Of a stretch of 64,000 nucleotides of DNA, positions 41,851-50,769 are shown one piece after another. This DNA is from JACDAN01 sp963801855. Lineage in GTDB: Bacteria > Actinomycetota > Thermoleophilia > Gaiellales > Gaiellaceae. The stretch lies in contig CAWDGK010000004.1 of assembly GCA_963801855.1 (NCBI GenBank), forward strand, positions 295,851-359,850, given 5' to 3'. Each line of letters begins with the position of its first letter. The stretch's first letter is position 1. The notes beneath the pieces are model-generated. The model was not told the origin of the DNA. It did not search any database and was given only the letters and a program-made list of their open reading frames with translations. A program made the translations under genes and the position numbers.

Positions 41851-43203
41851 ATGAGCGCCGCACTTCTCACCAGACCCAGCACCGACCGGGCATTCGAGCG
41901 GCTCTACAAGAAGCACGTCCACGACGTGTACCGGTACGTGCTGGCCGTGCTTCGGAACCCGGCTGACGCCGAGGACGCCACACAGGCGACCTTCCTCAGC
42001 GCCTACCGCGCGTTCCAGCGCGGCGATCGCCCGGACCTGCCGCGCAACTGGCTCCTGAAGATCGCGCACAACGAATGCCGCCAGCGTTTCCGGACGCTTG
42101 CGCGCCGGCCCAAGGAGGTCGTCTGGGACGAGCAGCAGGCTGCACCGGCGATCGACGAGAGCGTGCCGACTGCCGACGAGATCCGGCAGGCCCTCGGCCA
42201 TCTGAGCTTCAACCAGCGCTCCGCGCTCGTGATGCGCGAGCTCGAGGGACGTTCGTACAGCGAGATCGGTGAGATCCTCGACCTCTCGGTCTCGGCCATC
42301 GAGACCTTGATCTTCCGCGCGCGCCGCGCGCTCCGCGAGCAGCTCGAGGGCGGGCTCTCCTGCGGCGAGGCCGAGGCAACGCTCTCCAAGCGGCTCGACG
42401 GGACACTCTCCGCGCCGGAACAGCGCTCGCTCAGGGCACATCTCCGCGAGTGTCGCGATTGCGCGACGATCGAGCGCAAGCAGCGCGCACAGCGCGCGGC
42501 GCTCAAGCGGCTGGGCGTCGTCCAGCTCCCGCCGTCGCTCGCAGGGTTCTTCGGCGGAGGCGCCGGGACCACGGTCGGTGGAATCGTCGCCGGCTCGGGA
42601 CTCGCCGCAAAGGCTGCTGCGGTTGTCGCCGCCGGCATCGTGGCCGGCGGGGTCGGCCACCAGGCGGTCGAGGCGCTCGCTGCGGGTGGGCCGCCTCCGA
42701 CGCAGCTGCCCGAGCTGAAGCGGATTCCGTACCAGTTCCCGCAGGTCTACGGGAAGAGCTCCACCGCTGCGGCCGTGAAAGAGACCGTCGGACAGGAGGA
42801 AGCGGTCGAGATCTCGTTCGGTGCGTCTGCGCCGGCGAAGGTCCGTAGCGCGGTGCGTCAGGCTCTCTCCCGCCGACGGGCAGATGCAGCCTCCGGCTCG
42901 AGCGGGACGAGCTCGCCCGAAGCCACCCAGCCCGCTTCGCCCGCACAGCCTCCCGCCGCAGCTCCCACGCCGGTCAGGGACGTCGTGAACCAGGCGAAGG
43001 AAGTCGCGAAGGTCATTCCGGTGACGGTTCCGAAGCCGCCCAAGGTCGAGCCGCCGCCACTTCCCCCACTGCCTCCTGCCACCGGTCGAGCTCCCGACGC
43101 TTCCCCCACCACCACCGCTGCCGCCCTTGCCGCCACCGCCCCCGATCCCCTAGGCCTGGGGATGAGGCGACGGCATCGCGGCAATGCCGGTAAGAAATCG
43201 TAA
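41851..43203 (+). CDS. ECF-type sigma factor fused to zinc-finger and membrane segment
   Basis: A 450-residue fusion. Sigma region 2 (FERLYKKHVHDVYRYVLAVL, then DAEDATQATFLSAYRAF), region 4 (LSFNQRSALVMRELEGRSYS, EILDLSVSAIETLIFRARRA), then an anti-sigma-type zinc finger (HLRECRDCATIERK, H-x3-C-x2-C), one membrane helix near residues 250-272 (AAKAAAVVAAGIVAGGVG), and a 150-residue Pro/Ala-rich tail. Sigma and anti-sigma functions thus share one chain, so release from the membrane or zinc loss may activate it. A near-paralogue follows directly. Confidence 0.85.
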   Translation: MSAALLTRPSTDRAFERLYKKHVHDVYRYVLAVLRNPADAEDATQATFLSAYRAFQRGDRPDLPRNWLLKIAHNECRQRFRTLARRPKEVVWDEQQAAPAIDESVPTADEIRQALGHLSFNQRSALVMRELEGRSYSEIGEILDLSVSAIETLIFRARRALREQLEGGLSCGEAEATLSKRLDGTLSAPEQRSLRAHLRECRDCATIERKQRAQRAALKRLGVVQLPPSLAGFFGGGAGTTVGGIVAGSGLAAKAAAVVAAGIVAGGVGHQAVEALAAGGPPPTQLPELKRIPYQFPQVYGKSSTAAAVKETVGQEEAVEISFGASAPAKVRSAVRQALSRRRADAASGSSGTSSPEATQPASPAQPPAAAPTPVRDVVNQAKEVAKVIPVTVPKPPKVEPPPLPPLPPATGRAPDASPTTTAAALAATAPDPLGLGMRRRHRGNAGKKS

Positions 43204-43221
43204 GGGGACGGATCGCAAGTA

Positions 43222-44142
43222 ATGGAGCCGCGCGGCATCCACACAGATATGACCCTTCTGCTCGCGCGGCGCGAGGAGCGGGCGTTCGAGCGCCTCTACA
43301 GGCGTCACGTGGGTGACGTCTACAGATACGCGCTGGTCGTCCTCAAGGATCCACAGGACGCAGAGAGCGTCACTCAGGCGACCTTCGTGAAGGCCTATCG
43401 CCAGCACAAGCGCGGCTCGCGGCCGAGGAAAGCCCATAACTGGCTCCTCGGGATCGCGCACGACGTCTGCAGCCGGCGGTCCGGCCCGGAGCCCCGGGAC
43501 GAAGCGTTCGAGGACGACGTCATTCCGACGCCGAGCGACGTCAGGCGTGCGTTGGGAGAGCTGGGCTTCGACGAGCGGACGGCGCTCACGATGCGCGAGG
43601 TCGAATGCAGGAGCTACGCGGAGATCGCCGAGCTACTCGAGCTCGGGGACGGGGAGGTCGAGGCGCTGATCTTCCGGGCCCGCCGGGCGTTCCGCGAGCA
43701 GCTCGAAGGCTCGCTCTCGTGCCACCAGGCCGAGCGGGCGATCTCGCGAAGCCTCGACGAAAGCCTCCCGCGTCCCGAGCGCAAGACCCTGGGCGCCCAC
43801 CTGGAGTCCTGCCCGGAGTGCGTCGAGTTCGAGGCGGCGCAGCGGAGTCACCGGACGGCCCTTCGCGCCTTCGAGCGAGCGCCGCTCCCGAGCGCACTGC
43901 TCCCGTCCAGGCGTCGCCGCCTCCGAGCTGGAGTGGTGGCGCGAGCCACTGCCGTCGCAGCCATCGCGCTCGTCACAGGCGGAGTGGTGGTTGGGGGAGT
44001 CGACCCGCGCCAGTGGGGCGAGGACGCCACGCAGGTCGAGCCGGCAGGCGCGGCGCCGACGATCGTCAGGACGAAGGTTGCACCTCGAGTCGCCGAGCTT
44101 GCGCGGAAGAGTGTCTCACCGCAGCGGCAGCCCCGCCGGTAG
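43222..44142 (+). CDS. ECF-type sigma factor fused to zinc-finger and membrane segment (paralogue)
   Basis: A 306-residue protein with the same order: sigma region 2 (FERLYRRHVGDVYRYALVVL, DAESVTQATFVKAYRQHKRG), region 4 (LGFDERTALTMREVECRSYA, ELLELGDGEVEALIFRARRA), zinc finger (HLESCPECVEFEAAQ), and a membrane helix (VARATAVAAIALVTGGVVVG). The cytoplasmic half closely resembles the upstream gene and the outer tail is much shorter. The pair looks like a tandem duplication with divergent sensor tails. The gap between them is 18 nt. Confidence 0.83.
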   Translation: MEPRGIHTDMTLLLARREERAFERLYRRHVGDVYRYALVVLKDPQDAESVTQATFVKAYRQHKRGSRPRKAHNWLLGIAHDVCSRRSGPEPRDEAFEDDVIPTPSDVRRALGELGFDERTALTMREVECRSYAEIAELLELGDGEVEALIFRARRAFREQLEGSLSCHQAERAISRSLDESLPRPERKTLGAHLESCPECVEFEAAQRSHRTALRAFERAPLPSALLPSRRRRLRAGVVARATAVAAIALVTGGVVVGGVDPRQWGEDATQVEPAGAAPTIVRTKVAPRVAELARKSVSPQRQPRR

Positions 44143-44152
44143 GCTCGCACCG

Positions 44153-44365
44153 ATGGGAATCGTGAACAGGCGTAACGCCATGCTCGGCTGGGCAACGTGG
44201 CAAGTCAGCAAGCAGGTAGCCAAGTCGAAGGCCAGGAGCGCTGTCCCCGGACGGGTCGACGGCTCGAGGAGGCCGAACAAGGGCGCGATCCTGTCCGCTG
44301 TCGCTGCGATCGGCGGAGCACTCTGGTTCTGGCGCCGCAGCCTCGGCGACGACGAGAGCGAGTAG
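44153..44365 (+). CDS. Small single-helix membrane protein, 70 aa
   Basis: A 70-residue basic protein starting MGIVNRRNAMLGWATWQVSK, a lysine/arginine-rich middle (KQVAKSKARSAVPGRVDGSR) and one C-terminal membrane helix (ILSAVAAIGGALWFW), ending DDESE. It lies 10 nt after the second sigma fusion and may belong to that operon. No family recognised. Confidence 0.6.
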   Translation: MGIVNRRNAMLGWATWQVSKQVAKSKARSAVPGRVDGSRRPNKGAILSAVAAIGGALWFWRRSLGDDESE

Positions 44366-44396
44366 CCCTCGCCGCCGCCGGGCGGCAATTGGAGCG

Positions 44397-45191
44397 CTAG
44401 GAGGCCGGGTTCGCGGTCCGGACGCGCACGAGGCGCCGGGACGAGACACCTGCAAGGAGGCTGTCGCCGTCCTTCCGGGCCCGGATGAACATGACCATCG
44501 AGCCGCCGCGAACGAGGCGGAGACGCGTGGTCGGCTGGAGCTGGACCGTCGCGAGGCCGTCGACGTTCGTCCGGATCTCGTTCGGTGCGGTGATCCAGCC
44601 GAGCGGGACGCCGGTGACGAGCACGATCGCGTCACGGACGTAATAGCCGCGCGTGTCGGTCACGCGGAACCGGCCGGTGAAGGTGTCGCGAGTCCGCAGG
44701 ACGGTCGGAGCGAACTCCACTCCCGAGACGACGAGCCGATGCGGAAGGCTCACGCTGGAAGTCGGGATCGAGTAGCGCCCGTTGGCGAGGCGAGTTGCGC
44801 CCGCCGGCGGCTCGACCTGCGCGGTCGGCTGCGAGTTCGCGGACGACGAGCCAGTCGTGTTCGTGGCCGTCACCCGGACGCGAAGCCGATTGCCGACGTC
44901 CGAGGTCTGCACGAGATACGTGCGTCCGGTGGCGCCGGCGAGATCCGCGCAGTTCAGGCCGTTGACGTCGCAGCGCTGCCACTGGTACGTGAACGTCATC
45001 GGCTCGGTGCCCGTCCACGTTCCTTCGCTCGCCGTGAGCGTGTCGCCGTCCCGGGCCGTACCGGCGATCGTCGGCGCCGTCGTGTTGGCCGGGATGACCT
45101 GTGTCTGGGCTTCCGCGAGGCTGCCGTAGCCGGCCAGCGCGGTCAGTAGCGAGGCGGCAAGCGCCACGAGCACGAGATGAATCTTCTTCAT
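44397..45191 (-). CDS. Secreted Ig-like/beta-sandwich repeat protein
   Basis: A 264-residue protein. Signal peptide (HLVLVALAASLLTALAGYGS), then an Ig-like module frequent in actinobacterial surface proteins (APTIAGTARDGDTLTASEGT-WTG, FTYQWQRCDVNGLNCADLAG, TYLVQTSDVGNRLRVRVTAT), then a second beta-rich domain (LPHRLVVSGVEFAPTVLRTR ... YVRDAIVLVTGVPLGWI). No catalytic motif. A probable extracellular structural or adhesion protein. ATG 45191 gives a proper signal peptide. Confidence 0.75.
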   Translation of the reverse strand: MKKIHLVLVALAASLLTALAGYGSLAEAQTQVIPANTTAPTIAGTARDGDTLTASEGTWTGTEPMTFTYQWQRCDVNGLNCADLAGATGRTYLVQTSDVGNRLRVRVTATNTTGSSSANSQPTAQVEPPAGATRLANGRYSIPTSSVSLPHRLVVSGVEFAPTVLRTRDTFTGRFRVTDTRGYYVRDAIVLVTGVPLGWITAPNEIRTNVDGLATVQLQPTTRLRLVRGGSMVMFIRARKDGDSLLAGVSSRRLVRVRTANPAS

Positions 45192-45307
45192 CGGTCTTCC
45201 CCCTAATCCATCGGATTCCGATCTATTGGGGGTAGGAATACCCGACGAGATCGAAAGAAAAGCGCGGAAGTGGTAAGGATTGTCTGAATTCGATGAGGAG
45301 GATTGGT

Positions 45308-46306
45308 ATGAGGGTCGAGAAGTCCGCAACGGCTGTCACGTGGATCCCGTCTGAAGCGATCGAGGGCATGCCCAAGCTGCCCTTCGAGCTCGGGATCACG
45401 CGCTACGACCAACCGCCACCCGACCGGCTTGCCCCCGGACAGCTGGAGGAGCTGCGCGACGCCGACCGCTTCCGCGAGGCGAATGAGCTGCGCGCCTGGA
45501 TCGAGGTCGACGACGGCAAGATCGTCGACTCCGGCTACTCCGGCGGCGCCCTCGTCGGGACGACGCACGTGAAGCTGGCAGGCAAGACGCTGGCGTTTCC
45601 CGGCGTCAAATATCCGCTGATCCAGGCCGAGCCGGAGGTCGGGCCGGACTGGGTCAAGTTCGTGCAGAGCGCGGGCGGCCGGATGGGCCTCCCGGCTCCG
45701 CGACGCGTGAGCGGCAAGCCGTTCTTCCAGGTCGCCTCGGCGTCGGCCTGGACGACGCTCCAGCTGATCATCTACGCGGACGGGACGTCCAAGCAGAAGC
45801 TCGCCGGCGCCTCGCCCTTCCCGCGCCACTGGATCTACGACGACGAGGGCAAGCTCACCGAGAAGAGCGGCGAGATCGACTTCGAGCGCTGGTGGCGCGA
45901 GTCCTACGGGCCGAACACGCCGTGGGGCGGGGACGACTCACCGACACTGACCTCCGCCGTCGAGTCCGAGCTCGAGCGGGAGCTCTCCAAGATCGTGATG
46001 GCCGACTCGAAGGCGCTCAAGCGCCGCGAGGTCGCACCCGGCGAGACGCTCGTCGAGCAGGACGAGGCCGGCACCAGCCTCTTTCTGATCCTCGACGGGA
46101 TGCTCGACGTCGAGGTCGACGGCGACACGGTCGCCCAGATCGGCCCCGGCGCGATCGTCGGCGAGCGGGCGGCGATCGAGGGCGGGATGCGGAGCTCGAC
46201 GCTGAGGGCGTCCACGAAGGTGCGGACGGTCGAGATCCCGCAGGACGCCCTCGAGGCGGGCGAGATCACGGCGCTCGCATCGAGCCACCGGCGGGAGATG
46301 GGCTAG
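45308..46306 (+). CDS. Protein with C-terminal cyclic-nucleotide-binding domain
   Basis: A 332-residue protein. The N-terminal 220 residues are an uncharacterised domain (MPKLPFELGITRYDQPPPDR, LRAWIEVDDGKIVDSGYSGG) common in Actinobacteria. The C-terminal ~100 residues are a Crp-like effector domain (VAPGETLVEQDEAGTSLFLI-LDG, GPGAIVGERAAIEGGMRSST). ATG 45308 is chosen because GAGGAGG lies 7 nt upstream. The TAG stop's last base is the first base of repeat copy B. Function unknown; likely a sensor. Confidence 0.75.
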   Translation: MRVEKSATAVTWIPSEAIEGMPKLPFELGITRYDQPPPDRLAPGQLEELRDADRFREANELRAWIEVDDGKIVDSGYSGGALVGTTHVKLAGKTLAFPGVKYPLIQAEPEVGPDWVKFVQSAGGRMGLPAPRRVSGKPFFQVASASAWTTLQLIIYADGTSKQKLAGASPFPRHWIYDDEGKLTEKSGEIDFERWWRESYGPNTPWGGDDSPTLTSAVESELERELSKIVMADSKALKRREVAPGETLVEQDEAGTSLFLILDGMLDVEVDGDTVAQIGPGAIVGERAAIEGGMRSSTLRASTKVRTVEIPQDALEAGEITALASSHRREMG

Positions 46307-46469
46307 GAGGGTTTGGCGCGATAGCGCTCGTTGTCAGGGTGCGATGGTCGTTTCCAGGCAAGGACGCAAGGAGCGTTCGTATCCTTGCGATACGGGCGCG
46401 ACTGAGGACGCAGCCTGGGGGCGAGCAGCGCGGCCTGGCGGCACAGGCCGGTATTGCGTCGAACCCTCC
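46306..46469. repeat. Dispersed 164-bp element, copy B (inverted relative to copy A)
   Basis: The left end GGAGGGTTTGGCGC matches copy A exactly; the right end is GCGTCGAACCCTCC, an imperfect complement. The inner hairpin CGTATC (46378-46383) / GATACG (46389-46394) has a five-base loop. Same length as copy A (164 bp) but read in the opposite direction. It fills the gap between two convergent genes, touching both stop codons. Confidence 0.85.
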
Positions 46470-47735
46470 TAAGCGCCGCCGAGATGCGGCGCGAGCGCGA
46501 TCCAGTCGCGCATCGACGCCTTCGACTTCGACGCCTCGACGATCTCGCGCACGAACGTGTCGCGGTCGAGCTTCGGCCTCCGCCGCAGGATCGAGAGCTG
46601 GTGCTTCCGAATGCCCATGCGCCAGCCGCTCGAACTCGTAGAAGGCCGGCTTTCGCCGCCCGCCGGCTGAGACGAGACCCGACTGCCAGCCCGTCGCGCG
46701 CAGCTCGTCCCGGACGAGGAACCAGAGCATCATGTCGATCCGCGGATTCCGCCTCGCGATCGTGTACGCCTCGCGCATGTACTTCGCCTGGCGGTCCCAG
46801 GGGACGCCGAAGACTCGGTCGGGCGGGCTCGTCTCGTAGCCGTACTCGGTGATCCAGATCGGTTTCTCGCCGTAGAGGATCGTGACCTCGTCGATCAGCT
46901 TGTTGATGTTCCCCATCGTGATCGCGCGCGGGTTGCGCGGCTTCGCGGAAGGGCGGTACTTCGGGTCGCCCGCGTACGGGTGGTGCGCGTAGGCGTCGAA
47001 CCTGCGCATCCCTGCGGCCTTGGCGGCATGGAGGAACCCGATCGGCGAGGTCGACGGCCGCTTCGTCGCGGGTGCATTGTTCCCGCGCGGCGAGGTGACC
47101 CCGCACGCGACCTTCTGGCCGCGCAGCAACGTCAGATGGACGCCGTCGTAGATCGCGTTGCAGATCCGCGCGTAGTCGCGGGCGGACTGGATCACCCAGC
47201 GCCCGCGGATCTTCCGCCACTGCGGTACGAGCCCGAGCGGGAGGTTCGGCTCGTTCCAGGCGATCCAGAGGGAGACGCGGGGGAGAACCGTCCCGTCCGG
47301 CCGGCGGTAGCGGCCGCTGTAGCGGAAGGCGGCGGCGTACGAGAACTCCTTCAGGCGCTGGACGTTCTGCGGCGCCCGGTTCTGCGGGTGTCCGCCGTTC
47401 GCCCACCAGGGAGTCCCGAAGATCGTGAACGCGACCTTGACGCCGCGCTGCGAGGCGGCGATGACGGCTGCGTCGTACAGATGCCACTCGTAGGCAGGAT
47501 CGGCCGGGTTCGCCCCGTCGTCGGGCCGCTCGCGGGCGACGCCGAGCGTTCCGCCCCAGTAGAGGTTCACGCGGACGATCTGCGGGCGGAGCGTCGCGAG
47601 CGTGTTCGAGAAGCGCGGCGTGTTCCCGATCGCCTCGGTCGTGTCGACGAGCCCGAGCTGGAGGTACGAGGACGCGCCGGCAGGAGCCGCGGCCAGAGCC
47701 GCTGCAACGAGCGCAAGGAGCGTCGCGCGGCGCAT
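46469..47735 (-). CDS. Secreted glycoside hydrolase-like TIM-barrel protein (possible frameshift at 3' end)
   Basis: Signal peptide RRATLLALVAAALAAAPAGA, then a (beta/alpha)8 hydrolase domain like GH5/GH39: VRVNLYWGGTLGV, VKVAFTIFGTPWWANGG, acid/base Glu in LWIAWNEPNLPLG, RRFDAYAHHPYAG, and nucleophile Glu in PIWITEYGYETSP. After about residue 372 the frame runs into repeat copy B. A +1 frame gives a credible C-terminus (MGIRKHQLSILRRRPKLDRD ... MRDWIALAPHLGGA) ending at 46469, so a base is probably missing near 46618, or this is a separate 49-codon gene. ATG 47735 fits the signal peptide. Confidence 0.75.
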
Positions 47736-47815
47736 CACGAGTAACGGTATCGGGAGCTTGTTAGGGCAGCTTGAAAGCGGGTAGGGGATCTGTGTCAACC
47801 GAAAGGGGTCAACTC

Positions 47816-48283
47816 ATGGCCGAAGTCAGAGAGACAATCGAGGTGAACGTCCCCGTTTCCACTGCGTACAACCAGTGGACGCAGTTCGAGGAGTTCCCTC
47901 AGTTCATGGAGAACGTCGAGTCCGTCAAGCAGATCGACGACTCGCACCTGGCCTGGACAGCGGAGGTCGGCGGCAAGCAGGAGCAGTGGCAGGCCGAGAT
48001 CACGCAGCAGGAGCCGGACAGCCACATCGCGTGGCGCGCAACCGAGGGCAAGGAGAACGCGGGCGACGTCCGCTTCGAGAGCCTCGGCCCGGACCGGACT
48101 CGCGTCGAGGTCGTCATGACCTGGGAGCCCGACGGCATCGTCGAGGCGACCGCCGCGAAAATCGGACGCGACTCGAGCGCCGTCAAGAACGATCTCGAGC
48201 GCTTCAAGGACCTCATCGAGGGTCGCGGCCAGGAGAGCGGCGCGTTCCGCGGCGAAGTCGTCGAGGGTCAGAAGGTCGACTAG
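47816..48283 (+). CDS. SRPBCC-family (START-like) protein
   Basis: A 155-residue polyketide-cyclase/coenzyme-Q-binding-like fold: ETIEVNVPVSTAYNQWTQFE, EFPQFMENVESVKQIDDSHL, GGKQEQWQAEITQQEPDSHI, FESLGPDRTRVEVVMTWEPD. Such proteins bind hydrophobic ligands; this subtype is widespread in Actinobacteria with unknown ligand. AAAGGGG precedes ATG 47816. It is coupled to the next gene by a TAGTG overlap. Confidence 0.85.
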   Translation: MAEVRETIEVNVPVSTAYNQWTQFEEFPQFMENVESVKQIDDSHLAWTAEVGGKQEQWQAEITQQEPDSHIAWRATEGKENAGDVRFESLGPDRTRVEVVMTWEPDGIVEATAAKIGRDSSAVKNDLERFKDLIEGRGQESGAFRGEVVEGQKVD

Positions 48284-48669
48284 TGGGTCTCACTGACCTG
48301 CTTCAGGACGAAGGAACTCGCGACAAGCTCCAGGACTTCGCGAACCGCTACGACCAGGGTGCGCCCTGGGAGGGCATCTCGGACGACGAGGCGAAGGAGC
48401 AGCACGACAAGGTCGCGGCTCAGATCGACGACTTCGAGTACGAGGAGTCGGCGAAGGAATCACTCGACAAGCTCGAGCCCGAGCAGCGGCGCGAGGTCGC
48501 GCGGTGCCTCGAGGTCGACGAGACCGACGATTCGACCGAGCTCGCGCGGGCAACGAACCGCGTGCGCAAGGAGAAGCCGGACCTGCTCGGTCAGCTGATG
48601 GGCAACCCGGCGCTCAAGGGCGCCGTGGCCGGCATCGCCGCCACCGCGGCGAAGAAGTTCCTCAAGTAG
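48283..48669 (+). CDS. Conserved hypothetical acidic protein, 128 aa
   Basis: The GTG start shares a base with the SRPBCC stop. The protein is acidic and helical: LQDEGTRDKLQDFANRYDQG, YEESAKESLDKLEPEQRREV, with a small-residue helix at the C-terminus (NPALKGAVAGIAATAAKKFL). No family name recognised. Coupled translation suggests it works with the SRPBCC protein. The 3' end overlaps the convergent membrane-protein gene by 8 nt. Confidence 0.65.
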   Translation: MGLTDLLQDEGTRDKLQDFANRYDQGAPWEGISDDEAKEQHDKVAAQIDDFEYEESAKESLDKLEPEQRREVARCLEVDETDDSTELARATNRVRKEKPDLLGQLMGNPALKGAVAGIAATAAKKFLK

Positions 48670-49321
48670 CTCGCGAGCCCAGTGTGGGGCCGGGCGCCGT
48701 TTGGTTGGCGCCCGGCCGCCTCACGTAGAGCACGAGCGAGACGATCAGCGTCCAGAGCGGCAAGCCGGCGATCACGCCGAGCCAGCCGATCGGGACGATG
48801 ACGAGGATCAGCGCCAGCACGAGGCTGAACCAGGCGAGCCAGCGCGGGAGGACGCCCGTGCGGAGGGCAACGAGCCCTGTTGCGACAAGCATCGGGATCG
48901 CGAAGAACTCGACGCCGCCGAAGAACATGTCGCCCATGTGCACCATGGCCTCGATCGACGTGTCGGAGGTGTCGTCTGCGTCCAGGGCGGCCTGCCCGTG
49001 CGGGAGAACGGTGAACATCATCGAGATCGCCGTCGCGACGCCGCTCCCGAACGCGAGCGTGGAGAGCCGACCAGTGCCGCCTTCGGCGGCGAAGAGCGCC
49101 GCCCGCAAGCTGCCGAGCATCCAGAGGAAGAGGATCACGCCGAAGGCGAAGATGACGGCGCCGGAGATGATCGCGGTGTCGTTCTGCTCGACCCAGGCGA
49201 CGAAGGCCGCGGTGTCCTTGCCTTCGGGGCGGTCGTCCTTCTCGAGCAGGTAGGTGCCGACGACCCAGAGGACGACGGCGGCGACGCCGGTCAGCGGCGC
49301 GAAGCGCTCGAGGTTCCGCAT
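48662..49321 (-). CDS. Multi-pass membrane protein (DUF4386-like)
   Basis: A 219-residue protein with about six hydrophobic helices (APLTGVAAVVLWVVGTYLL; AIISGAVIFAFGVILFLWML; FGSGVATAISMMFTVLP; FFGGVEFFAIPMLVATGLVA; WFSLVLALILVIVPIGWLGV; PLWTLIVSLVLYVRRPG). It resembles DUF4386-type proteins; function unknown. Single gene, ATG 49321. Confidence 0.7.
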   Translation of the reverse strand: MRNLERFAPLTGVAAVVLWVVGTYLLEKDDRPEGKDTAAFVAWVEQNDTAIISGAVIFAFGVILFLWMLGSLRAALFAAEGGTGRLSTLAFGSGVATAISMMFTVLPHGQAALDADDTSDTSIEAMVHMGDMFFGGVEFFAIPMLVATGLVALRTGVLPRWLAWFSLVLALILVIVPIGWLGVIAGLPLWTLIVSLVLYVRRPGANQTAPGPTLGSRAT

Positions 49322-49354
49322 GCGCGGAGTGTGGAGGGCGGATCGGACGGCTGG

Positions 49355-49597
49355 CTAGGCCAGCTCGTCGGCGAGCCGGTCGCGCTCGGCGACGAAGGAG
49401 GCGAACCGGCCGCGCGCGGTCGCGAGCCATGCATGGAGCTGCGCGTCGAACGAGGCGATCTCCCCACGGAGTTGGAAGATCCGGAAGTCGAGGACGCGCT
49501 CGCCGTCGCAGACGTGCTCCTCTTGCGCGTGAAGTTGAACCTGCGCGCCACACTCGAGGCAGGGCGTGAATCGCGACTCGGGGAAGACGCCGGACAT
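49355..49597 (-). CDS. Small zinc-ribbon-like protein, 80 aa
   Basis: An 80-residue soluble protein. An N-terminal CLECG-(14)-HVC pattern suggests one zinc site; the rest is a helical coiled coil (LDFRIFQLRGEIASFDAQLH ... FASFVAERDRLADELA). No family recognised. It could be a small regulator. Confidence 0.5.
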   Translation of the reverse strand: MSGVFPESRFTPCLECGAQVQLHAQEEHVCDGERVLDFRIFQLRGEIASFDAQLHAWLATARGRFASFVAERDRLADELA

Positions 49598-49669
49598 CGC
49601 TCTCTAGGACGAGCGCGCGCCGCCCTGGTTCGGGCAGCTAACGGACTTTTTTCAATCCCCTGGTTGTCG

Positions 49670-50491
49670 TCAGGGTGCGTCCGCGTTTCGAGCAGTAGGC
49701 ACCTGGAGCTCCTGCTCGAGCTCGTCGAGCGCGCCGCGCAGGATCTGGATCCGCTCGAGCACCGGCACCGCCTCGCCCCGGGGTCAGCGATTCGCGCCGC
49801 TCGAGCTCCCGCGCCTCCTCGAGCGAGTTCAGGACGATCCCGATCAGCACGTTGATGACGACGAACGCCGCGATCAGGACGAAGCTGACGAAGAAGATCC
49901 ACGACCACGGGATGGACCTCCATGCCGGCGTCCATGCAGCTGCGGGAAGTCCTCGAGCGTCAGCATCACGAAGAGGGTCAGCATCGCCTCGCCGATGTTC
50001 CCCCAGCTGTCCGGCAGCTCGTCGCCGAAGAGCTGCCAGCCGACCATCCCGTAGATGAAGATGATCAGCGTGGTCAGGACGGCCATGCTCGCGAGCGGCG
50101 GCAGGCTGCGGATGACCGCGGTGATCAGGATGCGGACGTCGGGGAGGAGGTGGACGACGCGGACGATCCGCGCCAGGCGCGCCAGCCGGAGGATGGTCGT
50201 GTTCTCGCGGAGCCCAGGGACGAAGGCGAGGCCGACGGCGAGGAAGTCGAAGACGTTCCACCCCTCGCGGAAGTAGTTCCACGGCCGCGGGAGGTAGGAG
50301 GCGATGCGGAGGCTGATCTCGACGACGAAGAAGACGAGGAAGATCAGGTTGAGCAGGTCGAGCGTGTCGCCGTGCTCGCGCTCGAGCCCGGGGTAGGTCT
50401 GGAGCCCGAGCACGAGCGCGTTCGCCAGGATCACGGCGACGACGGTGCCCGTGAAGGCGGGGGAGTCGACGAGGCGGCGGAGAGCTGTCAC
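49670..50491 (-). CDS. Voltage-gated-type ion channel (three frameshifts)
   Basis: About 272 residues when three single-base insertions (near 49943, 49917 and 49778) are removed. Helices S1-S4: VVAVILANALVLGLQTYPGL, LIFLVFFVVEISLRI, NVFDFLAVGLAFVPG, and an S4 with regularly spaced arginines (ILRLARLARIVRVVHLLPDV). The pore follows (LITAVIRSLPPLASMAVLTT, ... MLTLFVMLTLEDFPQ filter, WSWIFFVSFVLIAAFVVINV), with a C-terminal coiled coil (LERIQILRGALDELEQEL). It is of the BacNav/ion_trans type; the TLEDFP filter suggests a cation channel of sodium or calcium type rather than potassium (no TVGYG). Confidence 0.75.
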
Positions 50492-50530
50492 GGCGCGGAA
50501 TAGTTACACATACAGCACATAGAGTGGTGT

Positions 50531-50543
50531 ATACTCATAGTAT
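50531..50543. promoter_or_regulatory. Palindrome overlapping the antitoxin promoter
   Basis: ATACT-CAT-AGTAT (50531-50543) is a perfect 5-bp-arm palindrome that overlaps TATACT (50530-50535), a good -10 box, and the antitoxin ATG. This is the expected place for autorepression by a ribbon-helix-helix antitoxin. Confidence 0.45.
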
Positions 50544-50769
50544 GATGAAACGGCTGCAAATCATGATCGAAGAGGAGCTCGACGAGGCGCTCGGGCGTGA
50601 GGCTCGCAAGGAGGGTACTTCGAAGGCGGCGCTGATCCGCGGCTACGTCGCGGGCGAACGTGAAACCGCTGCCGCCGCTCGAGGAGGATCCGCTCTGGGA
50701 CATGGTCGGCATGGTCAAGGGCTCTCCGACGACTCGATGAGCGTCAACGACGTCGTGTATCCGCGTTGA
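50542..50769 (+). CDS. Ribbon-helix-helix antitoxin (two compensating frameshifts)
   Basis: It starts MMKRLQIMIEEELDEALGRE, then ARKEGTSKAALIRGYV: a CopG/Arc RHH DNA-binding fold. The middle is out of frame; a second frame reads VKPLPPLEEDPLWDMVGMVKG, the toxin-neutralising tail typical of antitoxins paired with PIN toxins, and the original frame returns at DDSMSVNDVVYPR. Two opposite indels (about 50657 and 50726) explain this. The stop overlaps the toxin start (TTGA). Confidence 0.65.
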   Translation: MMKRLQIMIEEELDEALGREARKEGTSKAALIRGYVAGERETAAAARGGSALGHGRHGQGLSDDSMSVNDVVYPR

